A stretch of DNA of 57,233 bases from Clarireedia homoeocarpa. Lineage: Eukaryota; Ascomycota; Leotiomycetes; Helotiales; Rutstroemiaceae. The stretch spans positions 1 to 57,233 of the forward strand of contig LNKV01000079.1 in assembly GCA_001465935.1 (NCBI GenBank), given 5' to 3'. A program made the position numbers and the translations under genes. Positions 24,255 to 34,790 of this stretch are shown piece after piece (position 1 is the first letter of the stretch; each line of letters starts with the position of its first letter). Below the pieces are notes generated by a model. That model was not told where the DNA came from. It worked only from the letters and a program-made list of their open reading frames with translations, and did not search any database.

Positions 24255-25510
24255 TCTAGGAAAGACTTGTCTATCAAGAAAGATTATTTTTAAAAAGAAA
24301 GAGTAGTTCTTGAAAAAAGATTAGTCCTTAAGGAACGACCAACTCTCAAAGAAAGACTAATTCTTGAAATAAGATTAATCTTCCTCGTAGACTAGTATAT
24401 AAAGAGAGACTAGTATATAGAAAAAGAAATTATTTGAAAAGACTAATATACGGAAAGAAACTAGTATACGGAGAGAGACCAGTATATGGAGAGAGACTAG
24501 TAAGTGGAGGGAGATTAGTTTTGAAAAGACTAATATATAGAGAGAGACCAGTACGCGGAGGGAGACTAGTATACGGAGAGAGACTAGTACGCGGAGGGAG
24601 ACTAGTATACAGAAAGAGACTGGTACGTAGAGGGAGACTAGTAAGTAGAGAGAAATTAGTACGTGGAGGGAGATTAGTACGTGGAGGGAGATTAGTACGG
24701 GAGAGAGATTAGTATACAGAAAGAATTATTTTTGAAAAGACTAATACGTAGAGAGAGACCAGTACGCGGAGGGAGACTAGTATGCGGAGAGAGACCAGTG
24801 CGCGGAGGGAGACCAGTATGCGGAGAGAGACCAGTATACAGAGAGAGACCAGTACACGGAGGGAGATTAGTACGCGGAGGGAGACTAGTACGCGGAGGGA
24901 GATTAGTACGTGGAGGGAGACTAATACGTGGAGGGAGATTAATATGCAGAGAGAGACCAGTACACGGAGGGAGACCAGTATACAGAAAGAGATTGGTACA
25001 CAGAGGGAGACTAGTACGTGGAGGGAGAGTAGTACGTAGAGAAAAGAAATATTTTTGAAAAGACTAATACGCGGAGGGAGACTAGTACGCGGAGGGAGAC
25101 TAGTACGCGGAGGGAGACTAGTACGCGGAGGGAGACTAGTACGCGGAGGGAGACTAGTACGCGGAGGGAGACTAGTACGCGGAGGGAGACTAGTACGTGG
25201 AGGGAGACTAGTGCGCGGAGGGAGACTAGTACACAGAAAGAGACTAGTACGCAGAAAGAGACTAGTACGCAGAGGGAGACTAGTACGTAGAGAAAAGAAA
25301 TATTTTTGAAAAGACTAATACGCGGAGGGAGACCAGTATACGGAGAGATACCAGTACACGGAGGGAGACTAGTGCGCGGAGGGAGACTAGTACACAGAAA
25401 GAGACTAGTGCGCAGAGAGAGACTAGTACGTAGAGGGAGACTAGTCCCTCAAGAAAGACTCATACTTGGAGAAAGACTATTTTTAGAAAAAAGACAATCA
25501 TCTAAAAGAT
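24255..25510. repeat. 18-bp purine-rich tandem array with higher-order units
   Basis: The core unit ggagggagactagtacgc is repeated dozens of times, most perfectly at about 25,073-25,210. A second variant, with gagagagaccagtatac, is mixed in. Diverged units occur at both edges (from about 24,255 and to about 25,510). A spacer resembling aaatatttttgaaaagactaatac recurs near 24,725, 25,045 and 25,300, with a shorter version near 24,430, dividing the array into larger blocks of about 250-320 bp. Because 18 is divisible by 3, several frames stay open (R-G-G-R-L-V or R-R-E-T-S-T hexapeptides) without implying a protein. The array starts about 500 bp downstream of the kinase ghost. Confidence 0.95.
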
Positions 25511-25636
25511 AATAAAAGAAAAGCTTACTAAAAAAGAACTACCTTTAAATAAGATCTATTCCTATTTTCTTATCATCTAATTAGATTATTCCTGTATAGA
25601 ATAGAGATAAATAAAAGATTGTTCCTAAAAGGTATA

Positions 25637-26290
25637 TTAACTAAATAAGATATCTCTTAATCCGCCGAATAAGTATAGTAGTACTAGAAACGAGAGTGAT
25701 ATAAGGAAGTAATGTCCTAGGGCCCATCTCACAGTGTCAAGGTAATTGGCAGGCGTAAAGCGATTGAACAATGTAACAGCCGCAGTACAAGCAGCAAAGT
25801 GGTCTGGAGTCTTAAGCTCCCCACAGCAGCACTGAAGTTCAGTGTCCTCATAGTGGAAGTACTCATGGTGCGCCGCAAAGTCTCCATGTCCAGAGCGTGC
25901 GGCGAGTAGGTAGCCAAGTAGGGGTCGTGGGACAGATAGCCCCTTAGGCAGTCGTGTAGAGAGTGCGTGTAGGCTCATTAGTGTTTACCTCCTTGTCCTC
26001 TCGTTGAGAAGTGACGGGACGTCCAAAGAGACAGAGCCGGGTTGGGAATCGGCCTGCGCGCGTTAGGGGTGCGTTAGGGGTATATTAATCCAAAGGTGGT
26101 GTGCTTCTGCGCTTACATTATCCATGGAGCGGTGGGTCCAGGCTATGCGGCGTAAGGACAGCTTGTCCAAGATGGCTCGAAGCTCTGTCTGTAGCAGGCC
26201 GCCTGCAACTGGATCAACGAGGTTGTCTGGTGTGCGGATTGTCTTGGTTACGGGGCCTGCGGTGAATATGGCCCATTTCTCGCGGTGCTC
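25637..26290 (-). pseudogene. LINE-type retrotransposon 3' remnant
   Basis: On the minus strand a 113-codon frame (25,978 to 25,637) contains A-A-R-S-G-H-G-D-F, then H-x-x-x-F-H-Y-E-D, C-C-C-G-x-x-K-T-P-x-H-F and W-A-L-G. This is the C-terminal zinc-knuckle-like region seen after the RNase H of fungal non-LTR retrotransposon polyproteins, in the usual order. Upstream on the same strand another frame (26,290 to about 26,075) is open for 70 codons but out of register. No reverse transcriptase domain remains, so this is a 5'-truncated or broken copy. It is barely RIP-mutated. The family call is from motif memory. Confidence 0.5.
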
Positions 26291-26460
26291 TCGATTTATT
26301 TATTTTATTTATATGTCCATGTTTATGAACACATATTTGAGGCCAACACTCATGATAATAAAGATATGCTTATAAGTTTCTAGCGTTCCCGCCTCTACTT
26401 GTTTTCCGAAAGTTCTTTTACCAGACATGTCTTGAGATTGACCCTTTTAATTACCCTCAA

Positions 26461-28457
26461 ATGGCGAGAGGTATCGAGACATCATTCCACCAATATTCAT
26501 GCGTAGTAGCCAGTTGCACCGATGATGGAAGAGTTCACAAACGGACACTTTCTAGATTCGGCAATGAATGGAAGATATTCAGCAACTCTACATGCTTCTC
26601 TTGCATGGCTCGAAAGCCGGAGAACAATATAACATACCGCCATTCTCTTTGTGATGAATGTACAGTTGCTTTCGGCCAGGAGATTGATCACCATGCCTGG
26701 ACCTTTTCTATCAATACTTGTCCCTTTTGCGGAGTGGAAAATACCAGGATATTCCCGTTGAAGCCTAGCACTGCCGGGATAAGATCTATCATAGCGGAAG
26801 GAGGCGGAATCAGAGGCATCATACCTCTGGCATTTCTTAAAGAATTAGAGAGCGCGATTGCTCTCCCTACTGGTATACATGAGCATTTCGATTTAGCTTT
26901 TGGAAGTAGTTCAGGTATGTTGTGCAAGTACGACCCTATAATTCAGCTCACTGATATTATCTAGGTGCCCTCGTCATACTAGGGTTATTTCTCAATAAAT
27001 GGTCTGTAGACGAATGCCTTACCAAGTTTCAGGACCTGTCACATCTCATCTTTCGCAAAAGAATACTATTCGGGAAAAGATTCCCAGCATTGAAGTTTAT
27101 TAGTCGTATTCTCGAGATAATCTTTGCTGTTGCCGCTGATAGTCGATACAGCTCAGTAGGGATTAACAGGGCTTTGCAGGGGACTTTCGGAACAGAACTA
27201 TCCTTGTTTGAAGCCGCCGCGGGAGTGAAGATAGGGGTGACAGCAACTACGATCGACGACTGCTCTACATGCATTTTCGCAAACTACAATGGACAAGAGG
27301 CTCGTTCAGAGAATTGTGGTTTGTATATAAACAGATTTCTGTGGCTATGGCTAACAATGATCGCAGGCTATCGTATGATCCGTCTTGAAAATCAAGAGAA
27401 GGAGATATACGTATGGGAAGCGTACGTCTCTTCCTGCTGTTTTCTATAGTTTGTTACTGACTTATGAATAGAGCGCGAGCAAGCTCTGCAGCACCACCGT
27501 AAGGCTCTCAGATTGCTGTATACCGAACACACTGATTTCTCTAGATATTTCAAACCATTCAGAGGATACCAGGATGGCGGTCTCGGTGGGCATAACAACC
27601 CGATAAACCTTGCTCTTTGGGAACAGGATTTGATCTGGAAACGATCCCAGAAACAACCAGATATTGTACTTTCACTCGGGACAGGCTATACGAATAAAAC
27701 CAACGAAGAAGCTGAGACCAACACGAAAGGAATTTCCTTTTTCAACTCCTATTGTGTTCCCCGGTTATTTGCTTCGTTCTTTAACTTCTTTGTAGGTGAA
27801 AGTAGATGGCGAGAACTTTGCAATACATTATCGCCGCAAGTGCGAGACAGATATTATCGCCTCAACATCGAGTTCTTAGGATCATCCGAACCAACACTCG
27901 ATGATACCCAAGTTATACCAGGATTACGTCAACATGTCCGTTGGCAGGCGTCGGCCAACCACAATATCCAAAATTGTGCCGAAAGACTTCTAGCATCTTT
28001 ATTTTATATAGAGTTAGATGGCCTTCCTAGATTCGATCGATCGGTGTTTGTATGTCGGGCTCGTATACTTTGCCGTCTTAATCCCTCCAGTAAGGGACTA
28101 AGAGTGCTTGCAGGTCGCCTCCGGGACAAAGGTGCTCGATTTCATCTTGATTTCCACCACGCAGTACTTGCTTTCGACTCGGATATTATCAACGATATTG
28201 AAGCTGGAAAATCCTTCTCTAAGTTTATTGTCTTCAGAATAAGGTCATTGACGGATTCTGTAGATATAAAGATCGATGGGATTGTTTCTAGGCAACGAAG
28301 CATTAGTAATTGCCCATACAAAGTGGAGACTTTAATTAAAGACCAAAGTTTAGATTGTGCCTTTGGACGGAGAGGGATCAAGAAGAAGAGCAAAATTCAA
28401 AATTTGGAGTCTTCAAGTCCAAGGGGAGTAAAACGGGTCAATGTGATGGATAATTAG
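26461..28457 (+). CDS. Patatin-like phospholipase with N-terminal Cys-rich domain
   Basis: Predicted as five exons: 26,461-26,914, 26,965-27,318, 27,367-27,421, 27,472-27,498 and 27,545-28,457, giving 600 aa. All introns are 46-50 nt with GT...AG ends and the reading phase is kept across every junction. The product is a likely lipid acyl hydrolase of the patatin family. The oxyanion-hole motif G-G-G-I-R-G is at residues 114-119, the nucleophile elbow G-S-S-S-G at 148-152 (Ser150, completed across the first intron) and the catalytic Asp in D-G-G at 307-309, after W-E-A-A-R-A-S-S-A-A-P-P. Cysteines at 45, 48, 64, 67, 87 and 90 suggest a B-box/RING-like zinc-binding module ahead of the lipase, as in many fungal patatin-like proteins. 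The C-terminal 200 residues lack a recognised domain. No signal peptide. All catalytic residues are intact. Substrate unknown. Confidence 0.88.
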
Positions 28458-28929
28458 AGGCGTTCAAAGCGTTTTAGGTTAGCTTAATGAATTGTGATAC
28501 TTCTGAACTATTTGTTTGCAAGTCTCGCTTTTCAACCTCCAACGCCGCCTTTCACGCAAGTTTGATGGGGCCAGCAAAAAAAAAGGTATTTATTACTAAT
28601 TAGATACTTAGAATCGCAGGACACATAGTCCGTGGGGGTAAAATAAGAAGCAACCCTCAGATATAGGCAGCAAGCTGCCAATCAGCAAATTTCATTTTTA
28701 CACGTCCTTCTGTTATTCACCAATCCTTGCAGGGTTCTATAGTACTTCCTGATACAGTAGGTATCCTGTGGACCCATCTGCATATTCCCCGGAGCAGCCA
28801 AACTATCGAGATCCTGGTTTACAGGCTCGTAAATCCTAAAGCATTCAGGGTAGTAGAAGTTAGTGTGCCAACATATTCCAGAACCAACCAGACTAGCGTA
28901 AGTTTTCCAACATCCTCGCTATGAATTTC
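28458..28929. other. Intergenic stretch after the patatin gene
   Basis: Normal base composition. A poly-A run (28,577-28,585) lies 120 bases after the patatin stop. I see no gene on the plus strand. On the minus strand a frame open from about 28,990 down to 28,825 may belong to the F-box-like fragment annotated next. Confidence 0.45.
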
Positions 28930-29110
28930 TATAATCGGCAACCCATGCACCACGCACTCTAGGAAATGAGCCTGACCAGGGTCGCTTTATGTGCTAGAGC
29001 TAAAAACACCTGGCCACTTCTTATCAAATCAGAACCTTGTATTTCGAATAAGATCTTGGCAAGTACCTCGACTGGGAAAACAGAGATCACGAGAGAATGA
29101 ATATAAAAAG
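28930..29110 (-). pseudogene. F-box-like gene fragment
   Basis: On the minus strand, from about 29,095 to 28,995, the translation reads V-F-P-V-E-V-L-A-K-I-L-F-E-I, then D-L, then Q-V-F. This fits the F-box spacing P-x-E-[LV]-L-x-x-I-[LF], then D-L and V. The frame stops at TAG (28,959-28,961) and the following homologous sequence continues in another frame, so this is a fragment. A strongly RIP-mutated copy of the same sequence lies at about 34,610-34,790 in the same orientation. It sits back to back with the SIM-motif gene, whose promoter it overlaps. Confidence 0.35.
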
Positions 29111-29195
29111 GTGAGCGCTGCCTCATTCCAAAATCCTCTATCGATCTTCTCTTTCCATCATAACTTCTTCTATCTAAGTTCACCAGTTTATCATC

Positions 29196-29946
29196 ATGTC
29201 GTTGACAGATCAAACACTGGAATTCACCAACAGTGCCACGGTTCGTTCGTCAGAATATACATTGGAACCCACCAACAGTACCACGGTTGCTTCGTCAGAA
29301 TTTGACTACGAAACATCAATGTTATTGAATTTTGGGATGGCCTCAGGAATAGAACTAGATACGCTGGTAGACTACTACTTCCTTGAGAGAGGCTCATTAG
29401 CTCCTAGCACGTCTTCCGACTACTGTGTGCTAGAGTCGACTCCAGAACCAGCTTCAGACGCAACCGCAGCAGCTTCAGACGCAACCGCAGCAGCTTCAGA
29501 CGCAACCGCAGTAGCTTTTTCACTCTATCTTCCAGAATCTACAGCCAACAAACCTTCTGCTCACGGATGTGGGCCTCTTCCAAACAATCTACAGGGCTCA
29601 GTCTCAGAAGTGATTCCTGTAACTGTCATCGACTTAACCGATTCAAGTAACGAAGTTTCATCAAGTAAGTTTTGAAATCTATTGATTTAGCTATACTTGA
29701 TCTGATATATTATAGAAAGCTCTATTGACTTAACTATCCCGCAAAGCAAGAAAAGAAAGTTTTCTGAGATATCTGATTCTGGCTCCGGTAAGCTCTGGCT
29801 AATTTCTCTTTATATAAAATCCTTACTTACTTATAAAAGTATCTGTCAAAGAGAACAAGAAGCCACGATGGATAGAGTTTATTGAAGAACAAATCCAGTG
29901 TACCGATGAAGAAATTTTATTGCTCCAGCAAAAGAAAGAAGTATAG
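29196..29946 (+). CDS. Small protein with SUMO-interacting-type motifs
   Basis: Three exons: 29,196-29,664, 29,716-29,787 and 29,840-29,946, giving 215 aa. The introns (51 and 52 nt) have GTAAGT/GTAAGC donors and TAG/AAG acceptors. I know no named family. Residues 144-150 are V-I-D-L-T-D-S, followed by S-N-E: the hydrophobic core plus acidic flank of a classical SUMO-interacting motif. A second S-I-D-L-T-I is at 159-164, next to a basic K-K-R-K (168-171) that could be a nuclear signal. The N-terminal half is Ser/Thr-rich and built from duplications: a 15-residue unit repeated at 29,225/29,270 and A-S-D-A-T-A-A three times. The C-terminus is charged (E-E-Q, Q-Q-K-K-E). After the TAG at 29,944 the frame stays open 19 more codons to TAG at 30,004, so that stop may be a recent RIP change from CAG. 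Confidence 0.65.
29451..29513 (+). repeat. 21-bp coding triplet repeat
   Basis: Three near-perfect copies of gcttcagacgcaaccgcagc(a) encode A-S-D-A-T-A-A units inside the SIM-motif gene. The first two are identical and the third differs near its end (GCA to GTA). Such arrays expand and contract by slippage. Confidence 0.95.
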
Positions 29947-30104
29947 ATAAATATCAGGGAAGTAATTTTGTTTGTAGCTGCTCAAAAAAGAGAAGGGAGT
30001 AAATAGAAACTATCTAGTCGATATTTGAAGAGCTGTTTTTTGTATTTCTGTACTTTGTATCTAGTTTAAGTTTTGGCGGTCTTCAGCGGGTAGTACACTA
30101 TGTA

Positions 30105-30351
30105 ACGTCCCTCCCGGCGTAGCGAGACTCCCTGTATACCGAGACCAACCAATGAAATCGCAAGGATTCTGACTTTTTCTCTATAATATCTCTTTTAAAA
30201 CTAACAACAATAAAAAGTACTAATATTTAGAGGTTGTAATATATTCGTTATACTATTTCTCTTGATACAGCGATCTATTAATCTCGAAATTCATCTAATT
30301 TCATTGGTCTGTCTCGGTATATAGGGAGTCTCGCTATATAGAGAGAGACGT
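30105..30351. mobile_element. 247-bp MITE with about 54-bp terminal inverted repeats
   Basis: The left end acgtccctcccggcgtagcg (30,105 on) and the right end, read in reverse complement from 30,351, match over about 54 bases with roughly nine mismatches, most of them transitions. Both ends share gcgagactccct, tataccgagac and accaatgaaat. The element is flanked by TA on each side (30,103-30,104 and 30,352-30,353), as expected for a Tc1/mariner/pogo-type target duplication. It has no coding capacity, so it is non-autonomous. The left arm keeps its G+C while the right arm is RIP-mutated, so the border of the 20-kb RIP block runs through the element. Confidence 0.88.
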
Positions 30352-31986
30352 TAGAATATAAAAATTTCCTCGCTAATTATAGTATAATAGTTATATCTGG
30401 AAAATCAAATAAATATATTCTTTATTATAGTATCAAAGGTAAACTAGTCTCTAATAAATTTATATTCGTTAGTATTATCTCTTATAAGAGCGAATCTAAG
30501 AATAAGGTTATAGATAGTAAGTTTGTTTCGATAAAACTATATTCTATATCTCTATTAGTCTCTGTAGATATAGGAGATTTTCTTAGGATATTTTCTAGAA
30601 AACTTCGATATATAAATTAGAGGCTACTAAAAGTTATTAAAGGATCTGTTCTGGGCTTTTAGTTAAACTATTTAGAGATACTAGGAAAGTTTAATCGGAT
30701 AAAAGTTACGAGGCTTAATAAGAAGACGAACGTCTGTTTTATATAAGAGGGAGTGAATAAGGTAAAAGAGGAGAAGTCTTTTTATTAGTATTAGAGAATC
30801 TTAGTTATAGTAATAAGAGAAATTTTATTATTTAACTAGTTTATTTATTCTCCCTAACTGAATTTCTCGAGAAGGAGCTTGTTAAGCTTACTCCGCTATA
30901 TACTGTAAATACTATTTATTATATTTTTCTCTTTTAAGTATTTCTAGAATATAGATTAAAGATTTATATAAATATAGATAATAATTTATAAAGTTAATTA
31001 ATATAATATAGTGTTTAACTTAAAAACTTAAAGAGATTGTTATATAGAGTTTTGATATTATAATCTCGGAGGAAGAAGGTTGGTTATATAATAACTAGGT
31101 ATTTATCTTCTAAAGCAACTTAGTAGGTCGTATAAAGGTTATATAGTTATATAGGCCCGAGCTATTATAGTACTTAGCTCCCGTAAATTAATCAGCTTTA
31201 TAGCCTTATTACTGAACTTTATTTCCTTGTAAATACTCAAGGTAAGTGACTTATAAATAGATTGATAATCTAGAAACCTACTTAAAACCTAAAATAACTA
31301 TCTAAATAGAGTGTGTTAACTCTCTCTTAGTTTATATACTTCTATTATAATAGTTCTTAATAGTAGTTCAGACTCTAAAAAGATAGTATAGACTTTGAAT
31401 AGATACTTAGTAATTAAGTAAATATAGTCGAGCGAGACTTTAATAACTTTAAATCGGTATCTTTACTATTAATAGTAAATTTTGGTTGTGAGCTATTAAA
31501 ACGAATTTATAAATCAACTTTATAAATATAATAAGCTAGCTATAATATATATTCCTTACGTTACTCTATTATTAATAGCAGTTTATAGTACTTCTCTTTC
31601 TCCTCCCTCTTATCGTTAACAAACTATTTCTTAGAATATAACTTTTTTATATAAAGTAAACTTTGTATTATATAGTCTTCTAGGAAAGGATATATATTAT
31701 CTTTCTTTAGTAAGAGAAACTTATTATCTTGAATACGATCTAGTATAACGTATAATATCAATAATATATTCAAGTAAATCGCTAGGCTCTACTATAGAAA
31801 TACTGTTATTAAAAGATCTATCGTACCTAAAAAACGAGATATACGATATATAAAAACGAGAGTATAATAAATATAGCTAAAGTAATTTAGGTTGTTAATA
31901 TATTAAAGAATAATATTAAGTGTTAAGTTGTTAAGCCTTTCTATATATCTAAAAGAAATTATAGAAGGGGAAGTTTCCTCTTAAGA

Positions 31987-32202
31987 ACTCTCTATCTGAA
32001 TATCAGTTTTGTTAGTTATAGATAGTGTAATAGCTTTTATAATAAGATTTTCTTAAGTACCCTTTATATAAGTATCAGTCTTCTTAACTATAAGTAGTAT
32101 AGTAGCTTCTATAATAAGATTTTCTTAAGTACTCTTTATCTGAGTATTAGTCTTCTTAGCTATAAGTAGTATAGTGGCTTTTATAATAGGATTTTCTTTC
32201 GA
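31987..32202 (-). repeat. 72-bp tandem repeat, 3 copies, coding-type
   Basis: Three 72-bp units (31,987-32,058, 32,059-32,130, 32,131-32,202) encode, on the minus strand, 24-residue repeats of the form x-x-E-N-(L/P)-I-I-x-A, then K-T-(D/N)-T/I-x-I-x-(S/G). Two units carry TAA at the same place, where the third has AAA. The same minus frame continues on both sides with TAG/TAA interruptions (for example I-V-E-P-S-D-L-L-E-Y downstream), so the repeat was inside a real gene now destroyed by RIP. Family unknown. Confidence 0.7.
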
Positions 32203-34609
32203 ACCGAAACTCAGGATCGCGACAATATTAGAAATAGAGATTTAATAGCTTTATTCTAAAAATTTCTTTATTACTCACTTTATCTGATTATTAAAGAGTT
32301 TAAAGAAATCCTTAACTACTTTGTTAAATCTATCTATAGTTCTGTTCGTGAACAAATAAGTATAAGCTCTAATAAAGATAGTATCGAGAGGAGGTAATTA
32401 GTATTAACCTTACCTGTTTTCAGTATTGAGAATAAGATCAAAGAGTGTAAAAATCGATTTATATATAAAGGTGAATAGTATTATAATATAGAGGGATTTC
32501 GCGTAGTAATAAAGCTATTATAAAGTATTTAGTCTTATTAAAATTACAAGGTGATAGTAGAGCTTACTAGTTATAGGAGCTTTGTTAGAAGCTTTAAAGT
32601 ACTAATAGCGAGCTATTCTAGTCTACACTTCACGGTCTCTGATATCGTCGTCCTCTATAATTATCTAGTATCTTCCGAGATCTCCTAAGTATTCGATCTA
32701 AGTGTTTTTAAATATAAGAATAGTTTTATATAGAAGTACTATTATAAAATATACTAAATAAATAAAAGCGAGTATATAATCGAGAGATATTAGTAATCTA
32801 TATCTTAAAAGCTCTAAGAACGAATGAATTCTATAATATTATATTTATACTAATATTGTATATTTTGAAGTAAGACGATATAGAGCTTAACTCGCTGATA
32901 GGTATTATAATACTAAGAAGAAATCGTGGTACTTATAAAGTAAAGTACGATATAGAGTAATCAATACTTATTATTATTTATTATTTAATTTCGGCTAAGA
33001 AGAAGAATCCCCTTGTATTAAGTTTATTTACTTATTATTTACTTTTATATACTTCGCTTCAATTATAATAAATCTAGTATAAATACCCTTTACTTTAACT
33101 ATAAACTACTCTTACGAAATAGATCTTGTCTCTAACTAAAAGATAATAGTATACTCTTTATATTGAGATTTAGATTTATAATTCGAAGTATTTCTTATAT
33201 ATAGTATAATAAGTAAAGTAGTTAATTAGTTATTATAATAGTTATACTAACTTAAATAAGGGGCTAGTTATTATATAAATTAGAGTAAAGACTTTAGTAA
33301 TCTATATATACTTAGTTTTATTGTCTGAACCCGTATTTTATTTACTTAAATAAACATGATATTAGATAGATTAACCGATGATCTTATAAATAGTAAGTTC
33401 TAATTTGAAGTTTATAAATAACTCTTCGACTTTTGAGAAATAAAGCTTTACTACTAAGAGTCTATATTTATAGGAGGCTAAGATACTTAAGCTCTAGATT
33501 ATTATAGGGGTAGCGAACTAGAAGCCTCTCGAGATACTAAGCTTGTAGATATCCTATCTCCGATAGTAGCCCTCTTCTATAGTTAATCGATTATTATATC
33601 TTTAAAAGAATTTTCTATTATAGTATCTTTATTTTTCGGTTCAAGGTTCAATTATTAAAGACCTAATAAGGATCTTATTAGTTAAAGATAATTAAGTAGC
33701 TGTTTTACTAATAATAGCAGTTATTCAGCTTCTACCCCTACTTCAATATAAGTATATTTTCTTAAGAAGAGTTTATCTTTCAAGTATCTTTGTTTTATTT
33801 TTTAGATCTCGTTAACCTTGATTATCTTTCTCGCTTCGAATAAAGTATAGTCTTGTTAATAAGTAATATAAGTTATTTTAATTAACCTTTTTATTATAAA
33901 ATTATTCTCGAAGACTTTTCTGAACTGCTCGAGCTCGCTAGAGTTCGTAGGGAATTTATCGCGATATCTCTCCTTAGTATATTTTTAAAGGTCCTTTATA
34001 GAAAGGAAAATAAGTGGATTTAAATAGTAGATACAAGCCTACAATTAAGTAGTAGTTTGATTATTCTTATATTTTAGCCTACGTCTAAGTATATCGATAT
34101 AGAGATTAGTTATAAAATAATATCGATTATAATATTTCTTTAATAAAAAAGGTTAAGAATAAGAGTAAGATAGTTTTGATAGGAAAGATTAAGGAATAAC
34201 AACGAGCAATATATTTCGTAGAAGAATTACTTAACTCTATTTTCATTCACTTGTAAAATTATATATAAAGGAAAATCTTCTTTACTTAATAATAGCGAAC
34301 TATTTTATTAACACTTTGAATAAGGTAAAGCTTGTAGATATAATCTATTAGTAAGTATATCTTGTTTTCGTTAGTAACTACTTTTAACTTAGACTTTTAT
34401 TATCTATCTATATATCAGATTATAGACTATATAGCTCGGGGCGGGTTATATACCTCGAGATAGGTAGTATCACTCCTTTTTTTATAAAATACAAATACTA
34501 ATATATAGAAGTCTCGTTCTAGCTTTATAATATAGTACCTCGAAATTTTATAACCCTCTATATATTCTCATTCGCTTCTTTATACTTTATACCTTTCTTA
34601 ATATCCTCG

Positions 34610-34790
34610 CTATAAATTTCTATGATCGGCGATCTATATATTATATACTATAGGATTTGCTAACTCAATCTCGGAATCTAAACTCTTTCTCGATTTCAAG
34701 AGAGAAACTATAAGTCTTTATTCTTCTTTTATAAATCAACTTTCGCTTAGATTTCTTATAATAGGTTGAACTATAAATACTCTAAAGATA
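34610..34790 (-). pseudogene. RIP-mutated copy of the F-box-like fragment
   Basis: This stretch aligns with 28,910-29,080. The best-conserved piece is atcctcgctataaatttctatgatcggc here versus the unmutated version at about 28,912-28,939. Many differences are C-to-T or G-to-A in this copy. The minus-strand translation keeps I-A-D-H-R-N (A-D-Y-R-N in the island copy). It shows that sequence in the preserved island has a duplicate only a few kilobases away. Confidence 0.5.

Noticed and set aside
24255..25510. CRISPR-like array
   Set aside because: Units are directly contiguous tandem repeats without unique spacers, and the genome is eukaryotic.
24434..25512. Several open frames of 68-108 aa of R-G-G-R-L-V type
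   Set aside because: They result from an 18-bp tandem unit that stays open in more than one frame. Frames restart after each spacer and no splice logic links them.
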